Assembly (NCBI GenBank): GCA_934597255.1
Contig: CAKTQV010000002.1
Span: 186,001 to 250,000, forward strand
DNA length: 64,000 nt
Source: an uncultured Oscillospiraceae bacterium
GTDB taxonomy: Bacteria; Bacillota; Clostridia; Oscillospirales; Oscillospiraceae
Direction of reading: 5' to 3'
In this document: positions 41,476 to 49,212 of the stretch, in pieces
Layout: every line of letters starts with the position of its first letter
How positions within the stretch are numbered: the stretch's first letter is position 1
Translations under genes and position numbers: made by a program
Notes under the pieces: model-generated
Told to the model about the DNA's origin: nothing
Database searches by the model: none
Seen by the model: the letters and a program-made list of their open reading frames with translations, nothing else

Positions 41476-42498
41476 TTAATGAATGAACATGGCATCGCCA
41501 AAGGAAAAGAACCGATATTTTTCCTGCACGGCCGTCTCGTAGGCGTGAAGAATGTTTCCGCGTCCGGCGAGCGCGGAAACAAGCATAACCAGCGTCGAGC
41601 CGGGAAGGTGAAAGTTTGTCACCAGTGCGTCGATGCACTTGAAGCGATACCCCGGATAAATAAAGATGCTCGTCCAGCCGGACGACGCCTCCATGTGCCC
41701 GTTCTCATCCGCGAAGCTCTCCAGCGTGCGGCAGCTGGTCGTGCCGACCGCGATCACGCGGCCGCCGTTCGCCCTTGTCTCGTTGATGGCCGCCGCCGTT
41801 TCGGCGCCGATGGTGCAGTATTCCGAGTGCATATCGTGGTCCTCGATATTTTCCGCCTTCACAGGGCGGAACGTTCCGAGCCCGACATGAAGCGTAACGA
41901 AGCATATCTTGACGCCCATGGCGCGTATCCTCTCCAGCAGCTCCTGCGTAAAATGCAGCCCCGCTGTCGGAGCCGCCGCGCTGCCCGGCTCGCGGGAATA
42001 CACCGTCTGATACCGTTCCCGGTCCTCCAGCTGTACCTTGATATAAGGAGGCAGCGGCATCTGCCCCAGCCGGTCGAGTATTTCAAGGAATATACCCTCG
42101 TATTCAAAACGGAGAACGCGGTTTCCGTCCTCCCGCACATCCTCCACCACGGCGCTGAGTTCTCCGTCTCCAAAGCGGACCGTGCTGCCGACGCGCATTT
42201 TCTTCCCCGGCCGGCAAAGGCACTCCCAACGCTTTTCTCCCAGGTCGCGCAGCAGGACCACCTCGGTCACGCCGCCGCTGGGACGCGTCCCGAACAGCCG
42301 CGCCGGAATGACGCGGCTGTCGTTGAGCACCAGGCAGTCGCCCGGGTGCAGATAATCCGGCAGATCGTAGAAATGGCGATGTTCGATCTCGCCGCTGTTT
42401 TTGTCCAGTACCATGAGCCGCGAGGCGTCGCGCCTTTCGATCGGCGTCTGCGCGATCAGCTCCTCGGGCAGCTCATACATAAAATCCGATGTTTTCAA
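41476..42498 (-). CDS. queA: S-adenosylmethionine:tRNA ribosyltransferase-isomerase
   Basis: Builds epoxyqueuosine on tRNA from SAM; acts after Tgt. The 340-residue protein has the usual N-terminus (DFMYELPEELIAQTPIERRD), LVLNDSRVIPARLFG and GTTSCRTLES. The start is TTG at 42498, close behind GGAGC and adjacent to the stop of the SpoIID-domain gene, so it may depend on coupled translation. Confidence 0.95.
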   Translation of the reverse strand: MKTSDFMYELPEELIAQTPIERRDASRLMVLDKNSGEIEHRHFYDLPDYLHPGDCLVLNDSRVIPARLFGTRPSGGVTEVVLLRDLGEKRWECLCRPGKKMRVGSTVRFGDGELSAVVEDVREDGNRVLRFEYEGIFLEILDRLGQMPLPPYIKVQLEDRERYQTVYSREPGSAAAPTAGLHFTQELLERIRAMGVKICFVTLHVGLGTFRPVKAENIEDHDMHSEYCTIGAETAAAINETRANGGRVIAVGTTSCRTLESFADENGHMEASSGWTSIFIYPGYRFKCIDALVTNFHLPGSTLVMLVSALAGRGNILHAYETAVQEKYRFFSFGDAMFIH

Positions 42499-42499
42499 A

Positions 42500-44317
42500 T
42501 CAAGCTCCGTATTTGACGGTCGTGCCGGTATAGTAGAATCCGAGAATGTCCAGATAGTTGTAGCCGTGATTTTTGGCCATGGCGTAGGCGCCGTACTGGC
42601 TCATGCCGATGCGGTGTCCAGGATAGCCGCCGCTCGTCTCGCGGTCATAGGGGTCATCCTTTGCCGTCAGGTAGGCGTAGTTTCCGGCCTTCGTCGAGCC
42701 GCCGTTGGAGGACGAATACATACAGTAGCATATCGCCCCGTCGTATGTAAGGTACATATTGGCTGTCGCCTCCGCCGCGGCGTCCGTCGCGGAATAGGCG
42801 CCGTCGCCGGCGTTTTTGCGGCCGTAGTAGACCTGACAGTTCGAGCCGCTGACCAGATCGAACCCGAAGCCGCTGTAGGCGCTGCTTCTGGTGTAGGCCA
42901 TGGCGTAGCTGCGCACGGCTATGGCCGCCGCCTTGAGCGTCTCCGCCGGCCATGAGGTCGAAAATTCAAACGGAAGAACGCCTTTGACGTAATCCTCCAT
43001 ACCGACATAATTGACAAGCGTGATCTTCGCGCTGTCCCGGTAGGAATTGAGGCAGTTGAAGTCGCCGTGGTAATCGTAGCCGCCGTTTACCCGCGTCAGC
43101 GGATGGTCGCCGAGCGGATGAACGGCAAGCGCGTCGCCGCTTCGCGTGACGATCACATTTCCGCTACCGTCGGTCACGGTATAATTGCTGCCGTCGGTCG
43201 TGATCACGATCGTCCCGGCGTCCAGCTCCCCTTCCCGGACGAAGCTACGGTCTGAGGCCATCGTCCCGTATTCAAACCCGGAGCCGCTGAGATTTTCAAG
43301 CGTGACGCTTTCCACCTGCTTGTCAAAGTCCTTTGCCGTCGATGGATACAGCGCCACACGCATACGATTGGAGACAATGGACACCGTCTCGCCGGAAAGG
43401 CCGGCCGCCTCCGGCAGCGTCCCGGACGGCTCATCGGGATCACTCCCGCCGCCGCCCGGCGAATCCGAGCCGCCGGACGGGATGCTCGCCCCGACCGCAA
43501 GGATGAATGTGTGCAGCATCCTGGCCACTTCCGCGCGCGTGGCGCTGTTTGTCGGCTTGAAGCTGCCGTCCGTGTAGCCGTTTACGATGCCGCCAAGCTG
43601 CATGGTCTTGACCGCGTCGGCCGCCCAGGAATGGATCGAAGACGCGTCGCTGAAGCTCACGGCGCTCTGGGTCGCTTCAATGCTGTAGCCGTTTCCGGAG
43701 GCATACCCGGCCAGTATTTTGCATATCTGCTCGCGCGTGATCGCGGACGTCGGAGAAAACGTCGTGCTCCCCGTGCCGGATACATACCCCTTTTCGTAGG
43801 CCCAGATCACATAGCCGGTATAGTACTGTCCGTAGGATACATCGGAAAAATTCTTGTACTTCGGCGTGACATAGCTGCTCTTGACATAGCCGTTTTTCGA
43901 GCCGGAGCGCACCGCGTACCAGTCCCCGGAGCGTCCCGTGATCGTGACGGTATCGCCATAGGAGAAGGACCCGAGCGTTCCGTAGCCGGTTCCCGGACCG
44001 GAGCGGAAGTTCACGCCGCTTCCGTTGATCGACGCGGCGCACCAGGTATCCGGCGAAACGCCGGCCATGCGGCCGAGCACCGTGACGAACATGGCGCGGT
44101 TCATGGACGCGTTCGGGCCGAACTGCGTCGTCGTAAGGCCATTATACAGGCCCTTGGAAACGACATAGGAAACGCTGTCGTAATACCACTTGCCGCTGTT
44201 CAGATCCGTGAAATCGCCCACATTTGCGGCCGACGCCTGCCCAGCCATACAGGTTCCAAAACACAGCAGCAGCGCCAAAAGCAGCGCAGCGCCCCTTCTT
44301 GTTTTTTTATGCTGCAT
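42500..44317 (-). CDS. SLH- and SH3-domain SpoIID/LytB surface protein
   Basis: A 605-residue secreted protein. Order: signal peptide (residues 1-30, ending ASA), SLH domain (about 33-88), bacterial SH3 domain (about 95-150, NFRSGPGTGYGTLG), two more SLH domains (about 155-280), a Gly/Ser/Pro linker, and a SpoIID/LytB domain (about 400-600, with PFEFSTSWPAETLKAAAIAV and GHRIGMSQYGAYAMA). SpoIID proteins are lytic transglycosylases acting on denuded glycan during engulfment; the SLH set suggests this paralogue works on the vegetative wall. It has a strong promoter and leads the queA-tgt-yajC group. Confidence 0.88.
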   Translation of the reverse strand: MQHKKTRRGAALLLALLLCFGTCMAGQASAANVGDFTDLNSGKWYYDSVSYVVSKGLYNGLTTTQFGPNASMNRAMFVTVLGRMAGVSPDTWCAASINGSGVNFRSGPGTGYGTLGSFSYGDTVTITGRSGDWYAVRSGSKNGYVKSSYVTPKYKNFSDVSYGQYYTGYVIWAYEKGYVSGTGSTTFSPTSAITREQICKILAGYASGNGYSIEATQSAVSFSDASSIHSWAADAVKTMQLGGIVNGYTDGSFKPTNSATRAEVARMLHTFILAVGASIPSGGSDSPGGGGSDPDEPSGTLPEAAGLSGETVSIVSNRMRVALYPSTAKDFDKQVESVTLENLSGSGFEYGTMASDRSFVREGELDAGTIVITTDGSNYTVTDGSGNVIVTRSGDALAVHPLGDHPLTRVNGGYDYHGDFNCLNSYRDSAKITLVNYVGMEDYVKGVLPFEFSTSWPAETLKAAAIAVRSYAMAYTRSSAYSGFGFDLVSGSNCQVYYGRKNAGDGAYSATDAAAEATANMYLTYDGAICYCMYSSSNGGSTKAGNYAYLTAKDDPYDRETSGGYPGHRIGMSQYGAYAMAKNHGYNYLDILGFYYTGTTVKYGA

Positions 44318-44388
44318 ATTCTTTCTCCCTTTATTGACCTGAAGCGGTGAATTTGCTATACTTCTCGTAAATATCAGAGATACTCCAT

Positions 44389-44417
44389 AATATAAACAAA
44401 AGATTACAATTTGTCAA
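44389..44417 (-). promoter_or_regulatory. Promoter of the SLH/SpoIID-queA operon
   Basis: On the minus strand TTGACA (44417-44412), exact 17-base spacer, TATATT (44394-44389). Confidence 0.85.
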
Positions 44418-44486
44418 CAACAAGTTACATTGCAGGCATATATTCCCCCGCCTGTGCATAGATTTTGTCGAAGGAGGACTTCGCGT

Positions 44487-45572
44487 ATGAAAAAGTACAA
44501 AGTTGGCGTGATCGGCGGCACCGGCATGGTGGGGCAGCGCTTTGTCACATTGCTCGCCGCACACCCCTGGTTTGAGCTGTCCGTCATTGCCGCGAGCGGC
44601 CGCAGCGCCGGCAAACGTTATGAGGACGCCATCGGCTCCCGCTGGGCGCTTGACGAGCCCATGCCGTCCGCCGCCAAGGATATGATCGTCCGCGACGCGC
44701 TGAACGACATGCACGCGATCACAGAGCAGGTCGATTTTGTGTTTTCCGCCGTGGAAATGCCGAAGGAGGAACTGCAGGCGCTGGAGGAGGCCTACGCAAA
44801 GCTTGAGTGCCCCGTCGTTTCCAACAACAGCGCCCACCGCTGGACGCCGGACGTCCCCATGGTCGTCCCGGAGATCAACCCGGAGCATCTGGCCGTCATT
44901 CCCGCGCAGCGTGCCCGGCTGCATACAAAGCGGGGCTTCATCGCCGTCAAATCCAACTGCAGCCTGCAAAGCTACGTTCCGGCCCTGCACCCGCTGAAGG
45001 ATGAATTCGGTCTGACGGAAGCGCTCGTATGCACCTATCAGGCGATCTCGGGCGCCGGAAAGACCTTCGAGACCTGGCCGGAGATGAACGACAACGTGAT
45101 CCCCTATATCGGCGGCGAGGAGGAAAAGTCGGAGCGGGAGCCGATGAAGCTCTGGGGCCGGGTGGAAAACGGCGTAATCGTCCCGGCCGCCGCCCCCTCC
45201 ATCACGGCACAGTGTCTGCGTGTTCCCTGCTCCAACGGCCACATGGCCGCCGTATTCGCCCGCTTTGCCAAAAAGCCGACGGAGGATGAGATACTCGAGC
45301 GCTGGGCCTCCTTTGCCGGACGGCCGCAGCAGCTTTCTCTGCCGTCCGCCCCGAAACAGTTCCTGCACTATTTCACGCAGCCCGACCGGCCCCAGACCAG
45401 GCTGGACCGCACGCTGGAAAACGGCATGGCCGTTTCCATCGGCCGCCTTCGCCCGGACACACAGTACGATTACAAATTCGTCTGTCTGTCCCACAACACG
45501 CTGCGCGGCGCCGCCGGCGGCGCTGTTCTGCTGGCAGAGCTGCTGTGCGCCGAAGGCTATCTCGACCGCTGA
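44487..45572 (+). CDS. asd: Aspartate-semialdehyde dehydrogenase (archaeal/fungal-like type)
   Basis: Reduces aspartyl phosphate to aspartate semialdehyde with NADPH. The 361-residue protein has the dinucleotide loop GVIGGTGMVGQRF and the active-site cysteine in KSNCSLQSY. Length and the SNCSLQ block match the archaeal/fungal-like subgroup rather than the E. coli type. AAGGAGG lies nine bases before the ATG at 44487. dapA follows after an internal terminator. Confidence 0.92.
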   Translation: MKKYKVGVIGGTGMVGQRFVTLLAAHPWFELSVIAASGRSAGKRYEDAIGSRWALDEPMPSAAKDMIVRDALNDMHAITEQVDFVFSAVEMPKEELQALEEAYAKLECPVVSNNSAHRWTPDVPMVVPEINPEHLAVIPAQRARLHTKRGFIAVKSNCSLQSYVPALHPLKDEFGLTEALVCTYQAISGAGKTFETWPEMNDNVIPYIGGEEEKSEREPMKLWGRVENGVIVPAAAPSITAQCLRVPCSNGHMAAVFARFAKKPTEDEILERWASFAGRPQQLSLPSAPKQFLHYFTQPDRPQTRLDRTLENGMAVSIGRLRPDTQYDYKFVCLSHNTLRGAAGGAVLLAELLCAEGYLDR

Positions 45573-45592
45573 TATTGCAAAAAAATCCACAA

Positions 45593-45632
45593 AAGACGCC
45601 ACGGAAAAGCTCCGCGGCGTCTTAATTTTTTC
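45593..45632 (+). terminator. Intrinsic terminator between asd and dapA
   Basis: AAGACGCC (45593-45600) pairs with GGCGTCTT (45616-45623) with an inner GG/CC helix, then AATTTTTT. It may lower dapA expression relative to asd. Confidence 0.75.
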
Positions 45633-45645
45633 AGGAGGCATGCTG

Positions 45646-46527
45646 TTGAAAAAAGCATTGTTTGAAGGGGCGGGCACCGCGATCGTGACTCCCTTCCGCG
45701 ACGGCACGATCGATACCGACGCCATGAAGCGGCTGATCGACTATCAGGCCGAGGGCGGCATATCGGCCCTCATCGTATGCGGCACGACCGGCGAGGCCGC
45801 CACGCTCACGACCGAGGAAAAGGCTCAGCTGTACAATCTGTGCACCGAGTATACGAACCATCGGATGAAGGTCATCTGCGGGATCGGCTCGAACAACACG
45901 GAAAGCGCCCTGGAGCACGCGCGCATGGCGCGCGACGCCGGCGCGGACGGCATCCTGATGGTGACCCCGTATTACAACAAAACAACGCAGACCGGGCTCA
46001 TCCGGCATTTTGAGTATGTCGCCGACCGGGTGGATATCCCCATGATCGTCTATAACGTCCCCGGCCGCACCGGCATCGGCATCGCGCCGGAGACCTATGT
46101 GTCGCTGGCAGCGCATCCGAACATCAACGGCGTAAAGGAGGCGTCGGGCGATCTGGCGGAGTTCGCACGGAGCAGGGCGCTCTGCGGCGACCGGCTCATT
46201 TTCTGGAGCGGGAACGACGCCGACACCGTCGGCATGATGGCCCTTGGGGCAAAGGGCGTTATTTCCGTCGCCTCCAATCTCGTCCCGGATGCGGTGGCGC
46301 TGCTGTGCGCTCTTTGCCTTTCCGGGCGCTTTGACGCGGCCTCCCTTGTCAACGAGCGCTATGCCGAGCTGTTTCACGCGCTGTTCATCGAGGTCAATCC
46401 GATCCCGGTCAAAGCCGCCATGGAGATGCTGGGCCTGTGCGGCGGGGAGCTGCGCCTGCCGCTGTGCCCCATAAATGAACAACATAGAGTAATTCTGTCG
46501 AAATGCATTAAAAATCTGCAGGATTGA
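45646..46527 (+). CDS. dapA: 4-hydroxy-tetrahydrodipicolinate synthase
   Basis: Condenses aspartate semialdehyde with pyruvate, the next step after Asd toward diaminopimelate and lysine. The 293-residue TIM-barrel enzyme has GTTGEAATL, the tyrosine in VYNVPGRTG, and the Schiff-base lysine in GVKEASGD. I prefer TTG at 45646, seven bases after AGGAGG; the in-frame ATG at 45640 is only one base from it. In sporulating bacteria this pathway also supplies dipicolinate. Confidence 0.93.
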   Translation: MKKALFEGAGTAIVTPFRDGTIDTDAMKRLIDYQAEGGISALIVCGTTGEAATLTTEEKAQLYNLCTEYTNHRMKVICGIGSNNTESALEHARMARDAGADGILMVTPYYNKTTQTGLIRHFEYVADRVDIPMIVYNVPGRTGIGIAPETYVSLAAHPNINGVKEASGDLAEFARSRALCGDRLIFWSGNDADTVGMMALGAKGVISVASNLVPDAVALLCALCLSGRFDAASLVNERYAELFHALFIEVNPIPVKAAMEMLGLCGGELRLPLCPINEQHRVILSKCIKNLQD

Positions 46528-46531
46528 ATAC

Positions 46532-46569
46532 AAAAAGACGGGGCGCTCGTTCTTTCGAGTCCCCGTCTT
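46532..46569. terminator. Bidirectional terminator between dapA and the HD gene
   Basis: AAAAAGACGGGG pairs with CCCCGTCTT around an inner CGCTCG/CGAG element, between convergent genes. Confidence 0.85.
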
Positions 46570-46589
46570 GTATGTTTTTAAGTATTAAT

Positions 46590-47126
46590 TCAGTCCATCA
46601 TAGCCTTCAGCGTCATTTCGACCAACTCCGGCACAGTCATTTCCAGAAGCCCAGCCCCTTTTGTAATCACATCCCGGCTGCATCCGGCGGCAAATTTCTT
46701 ATCCTTGAATTTCTTCATCACAGATTTGACTTCCATTCCCTCAAAGCCGGTCGGACGCATAAGCGCCGCCGCACCGATCAGCCCGGTCAGCTCGTCCACC
46801 GCAAACAAAACCTTTTCCATATAAAGCTCGGGCTCCACATCGGAGCATATCCCCCAGCCGTGGCTGACGACCGCGTGGATCATATCGTCGTCCACATCCT
46901 CCGCTTTGAGCAGCTCCACCGCCTTGACGCAGTGCTGCTCGGGATAAAGCTCAAAATCGATGTCATGCAGCATCCCAACGGCCGCCCAATAGTCCTCGCG
47001 GTCCGGATCGAACTTTTCCGCAAGCCGCCCCATCACCTTTGATACGGTCTGGGCGTGCTGGATGTGGAAAGGTTCCTTATTATACCTCTTTATGATCTCA
47101 AGCGCCTGATCGGCTGTCGGCTTCAT
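46590..47126 (-). CDS. HD-domain phosphohydrolase
   Basis: A 178-residue HD protein of the HDIG group. Metal residues: H in HIQHAQTVS, HD in GMLHDIDFE, H in AVVSHGWG and D in FAVDELTG. Likely hydrolyses a nucleotide or phosphate ester; the substrate is unknown. The ATG at 47126 follows AAGGAGG. Confidence 0.82.
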   Translation of the reverse strand: MKPTADQALEIIKRYNKEPFHIQHAQTVSKVMGRLAEKFDPDREDYWAAVGMLHDIDFELYPEQHCVKAVELLKAEDVDDDMIHAVVSHGWGICSDVEPELYMEKVLFAVDELTGLIGAAALMRPTGFEGMEVKSVMKKFKDKKFAAGCSRDVITKGAGLLEMTVPELVEMTLKAMMD

Positions 47127-47168
47127 GCAGATCCCTCCTTTTTTGCCGATTATAGTCCCGAACAATAT

Positions 47169-47210
47169 AAAAAGTCAACGGCTTGCCGGATTTGCAGGCC
47201 GTTGACCTTT
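47169..47210 (-). terminator. Terminator of the small lipoprotein gene
   Basis: AAAGTCAACGGC pairs with GCCGTTGACCTTT, followed on the minus strand by TTTTTATATT. Confidence 0.85.
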
Positions 47211-47219
47211 GGGGAATTC

Positions 47220-47516
47220 TTACGGATTGGGGCTCGCGTCGGTCTTCGTTCCGGCGTCGCTCCCGTTATCCAGATCGTTGCGGTTTTCATCCTTGTCCCC
47301 GGGCATGTTGTCTTCCATATCCCGCGTCATCTCGTCGATGGTCTTATCCGTATCGAGCAGCGGTGTGGGCGTAGGCTCCTCCGGGGCTTTCGTCGTCTGA
47401 ACGCCGGCCGGAGCCGTGGCGGTCGGCCGGACCGTGTCGTTCTTTTTCTGTCCGCAGCCGGTCAGGACCACGCACAGCGCAAGCACCGCCGCCGCGATGG
47501 CTGTAAGCTTTTTCAT
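47220..47516 (-). CDS. Small lipoprotein of unknown function
   Basis: A 98-residue precursor with a classic lipoprotein signal (lysines, hydrophobic core, LTGC lipobox with Cys21) and a low-complexity Thr/Pro then Asp/Asn-rich mature part. No domain recognised. The 3' end is flanked by its own terminator; AGGAGG precedes the ATG. The gap to adaA (47517-47830) holds only promoter-like sequence. Confidence 0.72.
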   Translation of the reverse strand: MKKLTAIAAAVLALCVVLTGCGQKKNDTVRPTATAPAGVQTTKAPEEPTPTPLLDTDKTIDEMTRDMEDNMPGDKDENRNDLDNGSDAGTKTDASPNP

Positions 47517-47730
47517 TTCTTCTGCCTCCTGAATGTTTTGCGCTTATAGTATGCCAAGTTCCCTCGTTTTCTTGCGCCACGGCCTCAGAAGTTTTTTCCA
47601 TTTTCAATCATATCGCGGCAATGCATGACCGGCTGACAAAGCCCGCCTGTCCAGTTGCTTTTGACAGGCCGCTTAAAACGAAGAAAAAATTGAATTTCCG
47701 TTTTTGCAAAGTATTCTGCACCAAAAGCAT

Positions 47731-47738
47731 GGTATAAT
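47731..47738 (+). promoter_or_regulatory. Extended -10 promoter of adaA-ogt
   Basis: TGGTATAAT (TATAAT at 47733-47738) with a TG extension and no good -35 at 17 bases, consistent with a promoter needing an activator such as methylated AdaA. Confidence 0.55.
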
Positions 47739-47830
47739 GCTGTCAGAAAAGACGCTCATATCCTCATTGCCTTTGTTCCTGCCCGGCAATTTCGCTTGAT
47801 CCTGAAAAAAACTGTAAGAGGCGTGCAATC

Positions 47831-48358
47831 ATGACTGAACAAGAAATGTGGGAAGCAGTGCTGCACTCGGACGCCAGCTGCGACGGTTTATTCTTCTATG
47901 CCGTAAAAACAACGGGCATTTTCTGCCGTCCCTCCTGCAAATCCAAACCGCCGAAGCGGGAAAATCTCTGCTATTTTGCATCCGGTGAAGAAGCCAGCGC
48001 CGCCGGATTTCGACCCTGCAAACGCTGCCGCAGCGACCTTCTGGAATATCAGCCCATGCAAGAGATCGCAGCGGAGATCAAAACGCGGCTGGACGAAGCA
48101 TTTTCTTTGGATGGCGTCGGCCTGACACCGCGTCGGATAACGGATATTTTCAAGCAGGAATACGGCGTCACGCCAAAAGAGTATGCCGACTTGCTTCGTC
48201 TGCGTGCAGCAAAGGAAATGCTGGCACAGACACAGGAAAAGGTGATCGACGTAGCGTATCAGGCTGGCTTTTCCAGTCTGGCCGCGTTCAACCGTTTCTT
48301 CAAGCAGCATACCGGGCAAACGCCGACAGAATATCGAAAGGAGCATCAGACGCCATGA
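47831..48358 (+). CDS. adaA: AdaA-type methylphosphotriester repair protein and activator
   Basis: A 175-residue protein with the Ada zinc domain (FCRPSCKSKPPKRENLCYF, then FRPCKRCRSD), whose cysteine accepts methyl groups from DNA phosphotriesters, and one AraC-type helix-turn-helix (TPRRITDIFKQEYGVTPKEY, VAYQAGFSSLAAFNRFFKQHTGQTP). Methylation turns it into an activator of the adaptive response. The stop overlaps the ogt start (ATGA), as in the B. subtilis adaA-adaB operon. Confidence 0.93.
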   Translation: MTEQEMWEAVLHSDASCDGLFFYAVKTTGIFCRPSCKSKPPKRENLCYFASGEEASAAGFRPCKRCRSDLLEYQPMQEIAAEIKTRLDEAFSLDGVGLTPRRITDIFKQEYGVTPKEYADLLRLRAAKEMLAQTQEKVIDVAYQAGFSSLAAFNRFFKQHTGQTPTEYRKEHQTP

Positions 48359-48816
48359 AGGGAACAGCCATCTATCATTCGCCGGTGGGCGACATTCAAA
48401 TGGACTATGAGGACGGCGCGGTCACGGCGCTGAAAAATGCCGCACCAGATGCAGAAGCCGGCGCTCCGAATGAGCTGACCGAACTGGTGTTCCGTCAACT
48501 GGACGAATATTTTGCCGGGATGCGCAAAGCGTTTGATTTCCCGTACCGGCTGCACGGAACACCCTTTCAGATAAAGGTCTGGGCCGCGCTGCGGGATATC
48601 CCCTACGGCGAAACACGAAGCTATAAGGAAATTGCGGAAGCCATCGGGCACCCGAAAGCGTTCCGGGCGGTGGGGATGGCAAATCATGCGAATCCCATTT
48701 TCATCGCCATCCCCTGTCACCGCGTTATCGGCGCGAGCGGCTCGCTCGTCGGTTATGGCGGCGGACTGGAGATGAAAAAGGGGCTGCTGGAGCTGGAAAA
48801 AGCGCACGCGAAATAA
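48355..48816 (+). CDS. ogt: Methylated-DNA--protein-cysteine methyltransferase
   Basis: A 153-residue suicide repair enzyme that removes O6-methyl from guanine. The acceptor cysteine is in IPCHRVIG, with GYGGGLEMKKGLLELE at the C-terminus and FQIKVWAALRDIPYGETRSY forming the DNA-binding helix region. Co-translated with adaA. Confidence 0.95.
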   Translation: MKGTAIYHSPVGDIQMDYEDGAVTALKNAAPDAEAGAPNELTELVFRQLDEYFAGMRKAFDFPYRLHGTPFQIKVWAALRDIPYGETRSYKEIAEAIGHPKAFRAVGMANHANPIFIAIPCHRVIGASGSLVGYGGGLEMKKGLLELEKAHAK

Positions 48817-48861
48817 GCCGATGCCCGACAGCTGTCCGCATCTTTCATAAACAAAACATGC

Positions 48862-48902
48862 AAAAAAGGAGGCGGCGCCCGGCTGAAGCTGCGCGCCGCC
48901 TG
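48862..48902 (-). terminator. Terminator at the end of the Bce-type operon
   Basis: AGGCGGCGC pairs with GCGCCGCCT, followed on the minus strand by CCTTTTTTG. The rest of the gap 48817-49014 shows no gene. Confidence 0.7.
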
Positions 48903-49014
48903 TTCTGTTGTCCAATCTTTCCCGACATACGCCGGTTTCGTAATTTGCCCGGTCCGCCGCCTGCCGGCTTGCAGCCGATTTACGTCTTTTCCCGCACCGA
49001 ACAGGGCGCAGACC

Positions 49015-49212
49015 TTATACTTCCCGCGCCCGGCCAAGACGGGCGCTGAGCCTGTCCGCCCCCGAGCGGATCAGCGCTGCCAGCCCCAGCAGCACCACCG
49101 CCAGGACAGTCAGCACACCGATCAGCGCCATGCCGGCCCAGCAGACGCCGTGTGAAGCGAAGCGGCGAAGCGTCCGCCTTCCCCGGCCGGAACGCTCAGT
49201 TCCTCTGTTCAT
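49015..49212 (-). CDS. Small single-pass membrane protein (uncertain)
   Basis: A possible 65-residue protein starting at ATG 49212, overlapping the end of the permease gene, with a basic N-terminus and one transmembrane segment (MALIGVLTVLAVVLLGLAAL). The overlap and the terminator just after it support it, but there is no homology I recognise and no clear Shine-Dalgarno. Confidence 0.4.
   Translation of the reverse strand: MNRGTERSGRGRRTLRRFASHGVCWAGMALIGVLTVLAVVLLGLAALIRSGADRLSARLGRAREV

Noticed and set aside
44430..44486. Earlier start for asd
   Set aside because: The extra N-terminal residues (MQAYIPPPVHRF) have no family similarity; ATG 44487 follows a strong AAGGAGG.
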